Positions 33,606 to 42,375 are shown, counted from the stretch's first letter. The stretch: DNA of 42,778 bases from Gammaproteobacteria bacterium (GCA_002700775.1 PAEL01000019.1:1-42778), one strand, 5' to 3'. Translations and numbers: made by a program. Notes: generated from the sequence alone by a model not told the origin.

Positions 33606-33992
33606 ATGAAAACACTGATGAAAGTAATAGCCTTTTCAACTGGATTGCTTCTATCAATAAATGCCTTATCAAATGACGGCTATCTAGAGACTTGGTCATG
33701 CGTTTTGACCGAGGGGCACACGCTCGATGACGTCCGTGAGGCCAATTCCAACTGGGTTTCTTTTATGAAAGAAAATGTTGACGCGGGAATAACGAGCCAT
33801 ATCTTAGTCAGCGTTGTGGGCAATTCCGATCCGGAAGCCTTTTCATATATAGATTTTTTCCCAAGCTTAGAGGCGTGGCAGGACCAAGAGCAAATCTCAA
33901 AAAATTCAGAGGAAGCGCTAGCTCTCAATGCTGCACTGACGGAAGTCAATTTTTGTGACCAAAATCGCTTGTGGGAAGCAGAGGAAAGTTAA
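33606..33992 (+). CDS. Small exported protein, ABM/NIPSNAP-like
   Basis: 128 residues from the ATG at 33606, where AAAAGGA lies 8 nt or so upstream; the frame is open 23 codons further. Signal peptide about 1-22 (VIAFSTGLLLSINALS). The mature protein (DGYLETWSCVLTEGHTLDDV, SNWVSFMKENVDAGI, FSYIDFFPSLEAWQDQ) has the beta-alpha-beta rhythm of ferredoxin-like ABM/NIPSNAP proteins, but no catalytic signature I know. Two Cys (CVL; FCDQ) may pair in the periplasm. It is 79 bp after the Fur-controlled membrane-protein gene and probably on the same mRNA. Confidence 0.75.
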   Translation: MKTLMKVIAFSTGLLLSINALSNDGYLETWSCVLTEGHTLDDVREANSNWVSFMKENVDAGITSHILVSVVGNSDPEAFSYIDFFPSLEAWQDQEQISKNSEEALALNAALTEVNFCDQNRLWEAEES

Positions 33993-34074
33993 TCTCTCTA
34001 GAATCTAGGATTTGCCCAGAATACAGTGGTTGAACCTAATTATGAAACATTGGGCCCCAGCACTGAGTTAGAAA

Positions 34075-34105
34075 AGCCCGCAACAAAACCACGGTGTGGC
34101 GGGCT
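34075..34105 (-). terminator. Terminator between convergent genes
   Basis: AGCCCGC (34075-34081) pairs with GCGGGCT (34099-34105), with an inner CAC/GTG pairing. On the minus strand it is followed by TTTTC, giving a fair terminator for the 34116-34553 gene; on the plus strand it could also stop the 33264-33992 transcript. Confidence 0.75.
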
Positions 34106-34115
34106 CTGTTCTGCT

Positions 34116-34553
34116 TCAGTCAGTTGAAAATTCTCTGACTTCAAATTTCATTGTCCTTTCAACGAAATTGGCAATACCAGTCACGAGGTTCATTCTTCTC
34201 TCGCTGGTCAGGTCAATAGAGAAAATTTTAAAAATTGGCCCTTGTTTTACATAGGTCCCTTGAAGGGTGGCCGTGACAACGTCGTCGCCGTTCTGTGTCC
34301 ATGCAAAAGCCGTGAACTCTCCAGCATCCTCAAGCTCCAATTTATCCGTAAAAACATAAGACAAGTTAACACGCCCGTACTCCCCTGCCATCCCAGAAGC
34401 CGAAACCTCATACGACTTTCCGCCATCCCGGGTAAAGGTTGAGTCAATTTCGAACTCCCCTTCAAATGAAGGCGCGATGAAGTCAAAATCTTGCGCATGT
34501 AGTGCCTGAGAAACACCGACCAACAAATAAACAAACAGAATAATTTTCTTCAT
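34116..34553 (-). CDS. Small exported protein of unknown function
   Basis: 145 residues. Signal peptide about 1-20 (FVYLLVGVSQALHAQ). The mature part alternates beta-strand-like segments (EGEFEIDSTF, YGRVNLSYVF, DVVTATLQGTYV, IFKIFSIDLTS, RTMKFEVREF) and looks like a small beta-barrel or sandwich. I have seen similar unnamed proteins in marine gammaproteobacteria; no function is known to me. AGAGGGA precedes the ATG. A terminator follows. The 200-bp gap upstream (34554-34754) holds no visible gene. Confidence 0.75.
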   Translation of the reverse strand: MKKIILFVYLLVGVSQALHAQDFDFIAPSFEGEFEIDSTFTRDGGKSYEVSASGMAGEYGRVNLSYVFTDKLELEDAGEFTAFAWTQNGDDVVTATLQGTYVKQGPIFKIFSIDLTSERRMNLVTGIANFVERTMKFEVREFSTD

Positions 34554-34754
34554 ATCATTTTCCCTCTGAGACTAAGCTTGTTGAGTAAACCGCAGCAGAT
34601 CATCAATACTGCATCACCCTCTGTCTGATTTCAATTATCTATTAATGCCTTATGTAGATCTCATTGGAAAACGTTGAGAAATGCTTTTCTCGGTCGCCTG
34701 AAAAGATCTTTTTAAAATACTAACTAACTTTTTTAATCTGTTTTTTCGCTCAAC

Positions 34755-35147
34755 CTAATCTACACGGGTCATTGACCACGGCGCCTCAGCTCCCATCGCT
34801 CGAGCTACACCTGTCGCCACATCACCTTCGATAACCGCACTCATTTCATAGACCATTGGGGATCCGTCCCGATCAATGCTAAAACTGATGCTTTCCTCTG
34901 CGACTGTGCCATTCTCTATCTGCCAAACCCTTCCGTTGCCGAGGTCGAACGAACCAGAGAGCTTTTCGCCCCTACCAATTGTTGTAACGGATGCTGTCAC
35001 GACACCAAACGGACTGGTCATTGAGAAATCCCATTTACCATCAATTTCTGGCCTGTCTTGGTTTGAGGAACATGCCTCGAGAAAGAGTATTGAGAGAGTA
35101 AACAACGAATAACTTATAAACTGACGGATAAAAAACGGAATGTTCAT
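34755..35147 (-). CDS. Small lipoprotein, beta-rich
   Basis: 130 residues. Lipoprotein signal with lipobox LEAC, lipidated at Cys26. The mature domain (IDGKWDFSMTSPFG, GRGEKLSGSFD, SISFSIDRDGSP, AVIEGDVATGVARAMG, PWSMTRVD) follows the G-W-D ... L-G ... I-F ... G-D-x-x-G ... W-x-x-R rhythm of lipocalin-like or streptavidin-like barrels found in marine bacterial exported hydrolase-associated proteins. Function unknown. AAAGGTC precedes the ATG. On the same strand as the exported protein gene downstream, but 200 bp apart, so not clearly an operon. Confidence 0.78.
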   Translation of the reverse strand: MNIPFFIRQFISYSLFTLSILFLEACSSNQDRPEIDGKWDFSMTSPFGVVTASVTTIGRGEKLSGSFDLGNGRVWQIENGTVAEESISFSIDRDGSPMVYEMSAVIEGDVATGVARAMGAEAPWSMTRVD

Positions 35148-35287
35148 AGTAAAGACCTTTTTTATTATTGATTTTAGACGCTATGGATTATAGTGACGTA
35201 ATAACACTTTGCAAACAGATCTTGAATTGCAGAAGACGCTAATAAAGATTAGATTAAGCCAACTCTTATAAACGCGCAGAGAATATT

Positions 35288-35899
35288 ATGAAATTATTTA
35301 ATTCAGTCGGCCCCAATCCACATGTTGTAAGAATGTTTATCGCTGAATTAGAGTTGGATATCGAAACTGTAGAAGTTGATTTGATGGGCGGCGAAAATCG
35401 AAAAGAGGCTCATCTACGGAGAAACCCATCAGGTCAATGCCCTGCCCTAGAGACTGATGACGGGAATTTTATAGCCGAAATAACAGCTATTTGTGAATAT
35501 TTAGATGAACTTTCCTCACAAGGCAGTCTCATCGGAGAAACACCCAAGGAAAGAGCCGAGACTCGGATGTGGGTAAGACGAATAGATCTCCAAATCATAG
35601 AACCTCTTACCAATGGCTTCAGGTACTCAGAGGGATATGACTTGTTTAAAGATCGGTTAAGATTGATTCCGCAAGCTGCTGACGAACTCAAAACTCTGTG
35701 CCAGGAAAGGTTGACTTGGTTAGATGGTCAGTTGGAAGGCAAACAATTTATTTGCGGCGATAGGTTTTCGCTAGCAGACATAATGCTGTACTGCTTTTTA
35801 AAATTTGGGGTAAAAGTGGGTCAACCACTCAATGCAAATAATAAAAATGTAACTAATCTCTTTAATCAGCTCGATTCACGAGGAAGCGCAAAAGCATAA
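35288..35899 (+). CDS. Glutathione S-transferase
   Basis: 203 residues, the usual length. N-terminal thioredoxin-like domain: KLFNSVGPNPHVVRMFIAELEL, cis-proline loop NPSGQCPALE, and the glutathione-contacting AEITAICEYLDE. The C-terminal helical domain has ERLTWLDGQLEGKQFICGDRFSLADIMLYCFL, with the N-capping box SLADI. It conjugates glutathione to electrophiles or acts as a peroxidase or isomerase. Cytoplasmic. Followed at 36 bp by a DUF4149-like gene and then a RidA-family lipoprotein gene; the three may form a detoxification operon. Confidence 0.93.
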   Translation: MKLFNSVGPNPHVVRMFIAELELDIETVEVDLMGGENRKEAHLRRNPSGQCPALETDDGNFIAEITAICEYLDELSSQGSLIGETPKERAETRMWVRRIDLQIIEPLTNGFRYSEGYDLFKDRLRLIPQAADELKTLCQERLTWLDGQLEGKQFICGDRFSLADIMLYCFLKFGVKVGQPLNANNKNVTNLFNQLDSRGSAKA

Positions 35900-35935
35900 G
35901 TGCTACCCACCAGTTCATTTCTCGTAGGAAATTAG

Positions 35936-36340
35936 ATGGATTCAAATATATTAGCTATCACGCCCGTTTTTTTCTCTGGAATAATCGTGGGTATGATTTT
36001 TTTTCACGCCGGAATCATTGCTCCGTCTCTTTTTAAGACTATTTCGTCAGCAGAGGCTGGTCCATTTCTTCGCGTGATATTCCCAAAACTATTCATGTTA
36101 GTTTTGATCTTGGGGGCGACTTCCACCCTGATCCTATTTGCTAACGGTGGTTCAATGGTCGCGAAAATGGTTTCGATTATTACTGCAGCTTTTATGTTTA
36201 TTTGTTATTCGATTATCCCTGCCACGAATGCTGCAAAGGATACAGGAAACGAGAGCACCTTTAATCGATTGCACCGTATAAGCGTTGTCTTTACCGTAGT
36301 AGTTTTACTGCTTAATATTCTTTGGGTGTTCTTGATTTAA
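35936..36340 (+). CDS. DUF4149-like membrane protein
   Basis: 134 residues with four membrane helices at about 6-28, 50-70, 76-94 and 113-133. GMIFFHAGIIAPSLFKTI and FLRVIFPKLFM match the DUF4149/TMEM205-like pattern (F-x-G-x4-AP-x-LF ... FP). Function of the family is unknown. Start ATG at 35936 follows GTAGGAAATTAG, with AGGA about 9 nt upstream. It lies between GST and RidA-like genes, 36 and 75 bp away, and is probably co-transcribed. Confidence 0.8.
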   Translation: MDSNILAITPVFFSGIIVGMIFFHAGIIAPSLFKTISSAEAGPFLRVIFPKLFMLVLILGATSTLILFANGGSMVAKMVSIITAAFMFICYSIIPATNAAKDTGNESTFNRLHRISVVFTVVVLLLNILWVFLI

Positions 36341-36415
36341 TGTCGATGATGTAGATTCCCACAACCAAGCTTTTACCAAACCTTTGAACAAAAATAAAAA
36401 TTTACAGGAAAAATT

Positions 36416-36853
36416 ATGTACAAATTAATCACTATCACCGTGCTTTTAAATATGTTGCTCGCCTGCCAACCCAGCACCTCCGAAACACCGGTAGCTGAGG
36501 AAGCTCTCGCGCCAGAGTACATAAATCCAAACCCAAGGGCACCATATTCAGAGGGCGTTCGCTATAACGGGCTTATTTTTCTAGCCGGCAAGACAGGCGG
36601 GGCAGGCGAACCTGGCGTGCAAGCTGAGACAAGACGGACACTTGAATCTATTAAGGACGCGCTAGAGCGGTTCGGTTCATCTATGGACAGAGTTGTGAAG
36701 TGCACAGTTTTCTTGGTTGATATGTCAGAGTGGAGCGCCATGAACGAAGTTTATGCGGAATTTTTCCCCGAAAATAAACCGGCCCGCACGGCCATTGGCA
36801 TCAGCCTCGGTGGGGACACCCGAGTAGAGATCGAATGTATCGCAGCTGCATAA
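36416..36853 (+). CDS. RidA-family protein with lipoprotein signal
   Basis: 145 residues. Lipoprotein signal MYKLITITVLLNMLLAC, lipidated at Cys17, then a linker of about 20 residues and a full RidA/YjgF/UK114 domain: IFLAGKTGG, TRRTLESIKDALERFGSSMDRVVKCTVFLVDM, FFPENKPARTAIGIS, RVEIECIAAA. Arg124 and Glu138 correspond to the RidA pair that binds imine/enamine substrate carboxylate and water. RidA normally removes 2-aminoacrylate in the cytoplasm; this form would work, or bind ligands, on the periplasmic face of a membrane. AGGA precedes the ATG. Third gene of the GST-DUF4149 group. Confidence 0.9.
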   Translation: MYKLITITVLLNMLLACQPSTSETPVAEEALAPEYINPNPRAPYSEGVRYNGLIFLAGKTGGAGEPGVQAETRRTLESIKDALERFGSSMDRVVKCTVFLVDMSEWSAMNEVYAEFFPENKPARTAIGISLGGDTRVEIECIAAA

Positions 36854-36930
36854 TAATCAAGGAAATAAACCGAAAACGCGTTAAACTGACTACCGCTATA
36901 TGCCTACTCGTCAACTAGGAAATTTGTTGA

Positions 36931-38250
36931 GTGCCTCCTGAAACTACAAATGACGATAATCACATTATACTCAATACGCATGAGGTATTAAAGACAGAGG
37001 AGCTACTCGCTCTTTGTCATCGAATCATAGATTCGGGTATTCTTGGACGTTCAAAGCATTATTCTGCACTGCTGCAATATTTGGTTCAATGTTCATTGTC
37101 AGGCAAATCACCGAAAGAAGTCGAACTTGCTATTGATGTTTTAAAACGAGACAGCGATTTCGATGTGTCCAACGATTCAACTGTTAGAGTATACGTTTAT
37201 CAGTTGCGAAAGAAATTAGACAGCTACTATGAGAGTTTCGAACACGAAGCTTCATATCGAATTGTTATTCCGAAGGGTCAATACACAATTGCTCTGCAGC
37301 GGAAAAAATCAACTTCTGTCGCTAGACCAGCACACAAAACGCAAAAACAGAAATTAGGACTAAACAATGGCCTTTTGCTCGCCGCTGTTATTTTATTGGC
37401 TACAAATTTGGCGTATATGACAATTACTAATCGGAGTAAAAGCACGGTGATTTCTCAGATTGCTGCTGAACACCCTGTGTGGGATAGCGTGTTACAAGAT
37501 GAACTGCCGATTCTACTGGTCATGGGTGATTACTATATTTTTGGTGAATTAAATGCCAACGGAAATGTTGCGAGAATGGTGCGCGAATTCAACGTGAATT
37601 CGAGTCTTGACCTAGAGAGAATGCAATTCACAGATTTCGAGCGCGCAGAGAATTACCTGGACCTTAACTTAAGTTATATGCCAGAGGGCAGTGCGTTTGC
37701 GTTGGCGCGCATAGTACCGATACTCGAGGAAAGTAACAAAACCATCAACATAACCATGATGTCGGATTTAACTACTGCCGATATTCGAGAAAACCATATA
37801 GTCTATATCGGTTATATCTCAGGTTTAGAAAAACTTAATGATATCGCTTTCGCAAGCTCTGGATTACGTTTAGGCAGAAGCTACGATGAACTATTAAATA
37901 ACCAGACACAGGAGTATTACACCAGCGACGCCGGATTACCGGAGGAAGGTGAGCCATTTAAAGATTATGGTATGTTTTCTACTTTCCCCGTTAGCACGGA
38001 AACGCAAGTCTTATTGATTTCAGGCATGAGAGATGCCGGCCTCATGCACACCGCGCAGGCTCTTTCAGATCCGGAAGCCTTGAACGATCTAGTAGTAGCT
38101 ATCGATAACGATACTGATGAAGCGGTAGCTAGCTTCGAAGCGTTATACGAGGTGTTTGGAATAGATCGTATGAATTTTAATGCGAAATTGATTCACACAA
38201 AGCTTCTCAACACCGACCAGATTTGGACTACCCCTGAATCGAACAAGTAA
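36931..38250 (+). CDS. ToxR-like membrane-bound winged-helix regulator
   Basis: 439 residues. Residues about 20-122 form a winged helix of the kind seen in multi-domain regulators: RSKHYSALLQYLVQ, KEVELAIDVLKRDSDFD, STVRVYVYQLRKKLDSYY as recognition helix, and YRIVIPKGQYTI as wing. A basic linker leads to one membrane helix at about 144-165 (NGLLLAAVILLATNLAYMTI). The remaining 270 residues would be periplasmic and match no domain I know. It thus senses something outside the cytoplasm and binds DNA directly, like ToxR/CadC. Start is GTG; AGGA lies 10 nt upstream. It precedes a TonB receptor and PepSY gene, whose promoter region has phased ATTAAC repeats. Confidence 0.82.
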   Translation: MPPETTNDDNHIILNTHEVLKTEELLALCHRIIDSGILGRSKHYSALLQYLVQCSLSGKSPKEVELAIDVLKRDSDFDVSNDSTVRVYVYQLRKKLDSYYESFEHEASYRIVIPKGQYTIALQRKKSTSVARPAHKTQKQKLGLNNGLLLAAVILLATNLAYMTITNRSKSTVISQIAAEHPVWDSVLQDELPILLVMGDYYIFGELNANGNVARMVREFNVNSSLDLERMQFTDFERAENYLDLNLSYMPEGSAFALARIVPILEESNKTINITMMSDLTTADIRENHIVYIGYISGLEKLNDIAFASSGLRLGRSYDELLNNQTQEYYTSDAGLPEEGEPFKDYGMFSTFPVSTETQVLLISGMRDAGLMHTAQALSDPEALNDLVVAIDNDTDEAVASFEALYEVFGIDRMNFNAKLIHTKLLNTDQIWTTPESNK

Positions 38251-38338
38251 AGTAAAGCCCGAAAAGCATGGCCTTCATTACCTTCCCATATACCTCTGTC
38301 CCTCTATACTTTTGCTTCTGCCCCCCATCTTGAAAACA

Positions 38339-38384
38339 ATTAACAGTTATTAACTCGTTATTAACGTGGCTTGTTCTTTATTAT
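38339..38384 (+). promoter_or_regulatory. Phased ATTAAC repeats and promoter of TonB receptor
   Basis: Three direct copies of ATTAAC start at 38339, 38349 and 38360, 10 and 11 bp apart; copies two and three share GTTATTAAC. A possible -10 TATTAT is at 38379-38384, so the last copy overlaps the -35 position. This is how winged-helix activators of the OmpR/ToxR type often bind. The adjacent membrane-bound regulator is the obvious candidate. Confidence 0.5.
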
Positions 38385-38465
38385 CGTACTCCGGTGTCCA
38401 AATAAACCTGGGGCTCCATTATCAACCCCAAATCAAAACTCAGTCATGAATCGGAGCACTTACCC

Positions 38466-40709
38466 ATGCGGCAGCAAGAAAAAAAACCTTTTAAGTTGAA
38501 ATCATCCTGGCACCTATTCTTCTGGATGACTCTGTTAGGTTGCAACACAAACGCTCAAGTCAACGAGGAGATTGAAGAACTTATCGTTCTAGGGCGAGCG
38601 ATAAATACTCCTGATCTGGGCGCGACTTCGCGTGCGGGCAGCCGCTTGGGATTGTCAGTATTAGATACACCGGCTTCGATCGAACTCATTGATTCCAGTG
38701 TCATGCGCGCACGCGGTTACAAAAGCGTTTCTGACGCAGTAAAAAGTTTGCCCGGCGTTGTTTCCGGGGAGAGCCCTGCCGCCCCGTCCACTTTTTCAAT
38801 GAGGGGGTTTAGTCGCAGTGCGGTCACCGTTTTGCGCGATGGAATCTGGCTTGGCCCGGCAAACATGGTAATGCGCCCTCAGAATACGTTTAACCTAGAC
38901 CGAATAGAAGTGCTTAGAGGCCCCGCATCAGCTCTCCACGGCCAAGGGGTTGTGGGCGGCACTGTTAACACAGTTGTTAAACGAGCAACGGCTGATGCCG
39001 ACCAGCCTCTTGAATTACTCGCATCTTACGGTCGCTTCGGTACTTATCAATTTGGGCTAGGCGGTGGCACCCAATTGAATGATTCAACTTGGTTACGAAT
39101 GGATGTCAATCAGTACGGCTCAGACGGACATGTTGATCGCATGGATCCAGAATCTACAAACGTGACTGCAAGCGTCCTCTGGAAAGCTACCGAAACGTTA
39201 GACGTTGAGTTTCAGATTGATTATCTGGATGACCGCTTAGCTGATTATTGGGGCACGCCCGTAGTTCCAAAGGGTGTCGCAATCTCTCCACTTAGCGACG
39301 TGGTTTCAACAAGCAATGGTGAAACTTTAGACGAGCAGGCTCGATTTCGAAACTTCAATGTTCAAGACAGCCGGGCTGTTTCTGATCAATTATTATTTCG
39401 TATCGACTTAAGTTGGCAATTGACTGAAGACATCGAGTTGAAAAACACTTCATATCGATTTACCGCAGATCGGGACTGGGGCAATGCGGAGGGCTATGTG
39501 TACTGCACAGAGGTCGTCGATGTCTGTACGGAGACAGGCGTAATTCAGCGTTACTACGGCTATTTTTTCGTGACCCACGATCAGGATTTGTTGGGTAATC
39601 GACTGACTGCGAACATAAACTCGCAAATCGGTGGTCACGATAATCGCTTTCTGGCTGGCCTTGAACTCACTGACTTAGATTTTTCAAGGGCACGTGGCTT
39701 TCGACGTAAAATTCCATTGGCGGCGAATGATTCTGTAAGCCCGATAAATCCGCTGTCCAGTAGTTATGGTCAGCGAGAACTGCGCGGTATAAGCCCAACT
39801 GAAATAAACACCCGCGCCTTATTTTTTGAGGATGCTTTAGACCTCAGTGAAACTGTTAAAGTAGTAGCTGCCGTGCGATATGAGGAGCTCGACTTGATGC
39901 GTCAAAATTTTAACGCATCAGGAGAAATAGAAGCGTCCAGTTTCTCCCGTGATTTCGATTGGCTCAGCTGGCGCCTGGGTGCCGTCGCTAAGCTAACAGA
40001 CGACGTCTCTATTTACGGGCAATACAGCGATGGCAAGGATCCGGTCAACGCCAATCTTTTTCTTGTAAATTCTGGGGAGAACCTTGACCTCACAGACGCA
40101 GAGCAATGGGAGGTTGGCTTGAAAGGTTTGTGGCACAATGGCCGCACCCAAGCCACGATTGCTTACTTCGATATCCAAAGAGATGATGTTCTAGAGAGAA
40201 TCGGGGTCGATTCGGCTGCGAGCATTGGAGGCAGGGACTCCAGTGGCGTTGAATTCTCAGCAGCATTTCGCCCGACCTCACAATGGCACGTGGGCGCTAA
40301 CGCCGCATATACGGACGCCGAGTTTAGGCGGAGTACAAACTTCGTAACCTTCGCAGGGAATACACCTCCTAATGTTGCTGAAGTTACTGGTAATTTGTGG
40401 GCTTCGTTCAGCTCAATCGCTGGTCTGCCGCTCGAAGTTGGAGGTTCAGTACAATACGTGGATGATCGGTTCGGTGATAATGCAAATCAAGTCGCTCTGA
40501 GCTCTTACACCCTGCTAAACTTATTTGCTACCTGGAGTGCCCCGAGGTTTAATGTTACTGCAAGAGTCAACAACGTGACCGATGAGATATACGTACCCTG
40601 GTCTGACGTTTTTTACCTACAGCAAAACGACCCGAGTTTTTTATACGCTAACCAACTCATGCTGGCACCACCACGAATGTTTGAACTAGGTGTAGAATTC
40701 ACTTTTTAA
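38466..40709 (+). CDS. TonB-dependent siderophore-type receptor
   Basis: 747 residues. Signal peptide about 1-31 (LFFWMTLLGCNTNAQ), TonB box EELIVLG near 38-44, siderophore-type plug (LDTPASIELID, ARGYKSVSDAVKSLPGVV, FSMRGFSRSAVTVLRDGIWLGP, LDRIEVLRGPASALHGQGVVGGTVN) and a barrel ending FELGVEFTF. Ligand unknown; it has the plug of ferric-chelate receptors but no Fur box is visible upstream. It is followed 24 bp later by a PepSY membrane protein, a usual partner of ferrisiderophore receptors, and preceded by a membrane-bound regulator. GGAG lies 10 nt before the ATG. Confidence 0.92.
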   Translation: MRQQEKKPFKLKSSWHLFFWMTLLGCNTNAQVNEEIEELIVLGRAINTPDLGATSRAGSRLGLSVLDTPASIELIDSSVMRARGYKSVSDAVKSLPGVVSGESPAAPSTFSMRGFSRSAVTVLRDGIWLGPANMVMRPQNTFNLDRIEVLRGPASALHGQGVVGGTVNTVVKRATADADQPLELLASYGRFGTYQFGLGGGTQLNDSTWLRMDVNQYGSDGHVDRMDPESTNVTASVLWKATETLDVEFQIDYLDDRLADYWGTPVVPKGVAISPLSDVVSTSNGETLDEQARFRNFNVQDSRAVSDQLLFRIDLSWQLTEDIELKNTSYRFTADRDWGNAEGYVYCTEVVDVCTETGVIQRYYGYFFVTHDQDLLGNRLTANINSQIGGHDNRFLAGLELTDLDFSRARGFRRKIPLAANDSVSPINPLSSSYGQRELRGISPTEINTRALFFEDALDLSETVKVVAAVRYEELDLMRQNFNASGEIEASSFSRDFDWLSWRLGAVAKLTDDVSIYGQYSDGKDPVNANLFLVNSGENLDLTDAEQWEVGLKGLWHNGRTQATIAYFDIQRDDVLERIGVDSAASIGGRDSSGVEFSAAFRPTSQWHVGANAAYTDAEFRRSTNFVTFAGNTPPNVAEVTGNLWASFSSIAGLPLEVGGSVQYVDDRFGDNANQVALSSYTLLNLFATWSAPRFNVTARVNNVTDEIYVPWSDVFYLQQNDPSFLYANQLMLAPPRMFELGVEFTF

Positions 40710-40733
40710 ATGACAGAATGCGCTCGATGATCA

Positions 40734-42179
40734 ATGACTAGGGTCCTAGCCACACTACATCGCTGGATTAGCATCGTTCTATGCCTTATGTTTGCCCTGT
40801 GGTTCACCTCAGGGATCGTGATGATTTATGTCCCTTTCCCCTCTTTGTCCGATTCTGAGCGCATCGATCGAGCAGCCGTTATTGACATCTCCAAAGTCAA
40901 TTCCCTGACTGACGCACTCAATGCAACGGGGGTGAAAACAGCAAATCGCTTAAGACTTTTGCAATATCAACAACGACCAATACTCGTTGCTGAGGGGGAC
41001 AATAATGTGGTGGCGGCAAGTTTTGCTGACTCATCAGAAATTGTTAAGCCGCTCACTAAGTCTGATGCGATTGCTATCGCTAAAAGATTTTCCAATACAT
41101 CCGTGGCATCCGTAAGCGGGCCGCTCTCGTACGATCAGTGGATTGTCCACGATCGATTTGATCCCTTCCGTCCATTCCTCCGAGTTGAAATGGCAGATAG
41201 TGTTGGAACTCATCTATATATTTCGACGAAGAGCACTGAGGTTTTGCAAAAAACAAATCGAAACGAACGTACTTGGAATTATCTGGGCGCAGTTGTTCAT
41301 TGGATTTACCCAACGGTCATCCGCAAGGACTGGGCGTTATGGGACCAAATTGTCTGGTGGGTCTCTCTTGTGTGCATCATTGGTGTGCTTACTGGTCTTG
41401 TTCTTGGCATACAGCATTGGCAGATTGCAAAACAGCGCGGCCTCGAAGGTCTTGCGAGCCCCTTCAGCGGGTGGTTAGCTTGGCACCACAAAATCGGTTT
41501 AATAGCTGGTTTTGTTGTTTTGCTCTGGATTTTTAGCGGATGGCTATCAATGGATCATGGTAGGCTTTTTTCTGTCCCCAACCCAACCGCTCAACAAATC
41601 GCTGATATGCGGGGAATAGACCTCTCCGAGACGCTCAACGCAATTCAGTTAGAGGATCTTTACGAGGCTGCGGGCGCTAAAGAAATTGAATTAACAGCGT
41701 TGAACAAGCAGACCCTGGTCGTCGCAAGAAATGCTAAGACGTCTAAACTTATTCCGATTGGGTTCAGTCAAATTTCTGACCGAGGATCTTTAATTTCTGC
41801 AGTAGAATTTTCCGTGTCAAAGGCCTGGCCAGACAATGTTGTTAGCGATAGTTACCTTGTCCCTGTGAATGACGTCTATGCAAACTTGCGCGAAGGTTCG
41901 CTGGGCGAAGAAACCTTAAGACTGATTTTAGATGATGCCGACGAAACTTGGATCCATGTGAATTTGACTGATGGAGGCTTGATTTCAATAATGGACAATA
42001 GTCGGCGGATATACCGCTGGCTATTCAATGGAATTCATAGCCTAGACATTCCTGGCCTTGTTAATCACAGATTTATATGGTCCCTAATAATGATGCTACT
42101 AATGTCTGTCGGGTTAACTTTTTGTATCACAGGCATAGTCCTCGCCTTTAAAAAAATCACTAAGATGGTACTCCGCTAG
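40734..42179 (+). CDS. PepSY-associated membrane protein
   Basis: 481 residues with about five membrane helices: N-terminal LHRWISIVLCLMFALWFTSGIVMIY, a central pair (WVSLVCIIGVLTGLVLGIQHW; WHHKIGLIAGFVVLLWIFSGWLSM) and a C-terminal one (FIWSLIMMLLMSVGLTFCITGIVLAF), separated by PepSY-type periplasmic domains. Conserved His residues at helix ends (LHRW, VVHWIYP, WHHK, NHRF) could bind heme, as in PepSY_TM ferrisiderophore reductases such as FoxB. It would reduce the chelate delivered by the receptor gene immediately upstream. No clear ribosome-binding site; probably coupled to the receptor. Confidence 0.88.
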   Translation: MTRVLATLHRWISIVLCLMFALWFTSGIVMIYVPFPSLSDSERIDRAAVIDISKVNSLTDALNATGVKTANRLRLLQYQQRPILVAEGDNNVVAASFADSSEIVKPLTKSDAIAIAKRFSNTSVASVSGPLSYDQWIVHDRFDPFRPFLRVEMADSVGTHLYISTKSTEVLQKTNRNERTWNYLGAVVHWIYPTVIRKDWALWDQIVWWVSLVCIIGVLTGLVLGIQHWQIAKQRGLEGLASPFSGWLAWHHKIGLIAGFVVLLWIFSGWLSMDHGRLFSVPNPTAQQIADMRGIDLSETLNAIQLEDLYEAAGAKEIELTALNKQTLVVARNAKTSKLIPIGFSQISDRGSLISAVEFSVSKAWPDNVVSDSYLVPVNDVYANLREGSLGEETLRLILDDADETWIHVNLTDGGLISIMDNSRRIYRWLFNGIHSLDIPGLVNHRFIWSLIMMLLMSVGLTFCITGIVLAFKKITKMVLR

Positions 42180-42375
42180 AAGCAAGCCTCTCCTCCTCAC
42201 TTATAATCGGCTTAAAGTCCTGCTTGCGTCGCGCTGCCACATTTTAAACGACTCTGTCGCTTAAAATTATATTCTGAAAATATCCTCTCTCATCTATGTT
42301 AAAATTCGTGTTTTAAAAATCAGAGCAATGCTAAAGCCACTAAATGCAATCCAGTCATCAGTAAAGGTTACTATA

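Noticed and set aside
34699-34712. AAAAGATCTTTT palindrome as terminator of the small lipoprotein gene
   Set aside because: The stem is short and almost all A/T, with no T-run beyond its own arm; it is too weak to call.
38500-38560. Lipoprotein signal on the third siderophore-type receptor (LLGC)
   Set aside because: The sequence fits a lipobox, but TonB receptors are rarely lipidated there and a normal cleavage site (NAQ) follows directly; treated as an ordinary signal peptide.
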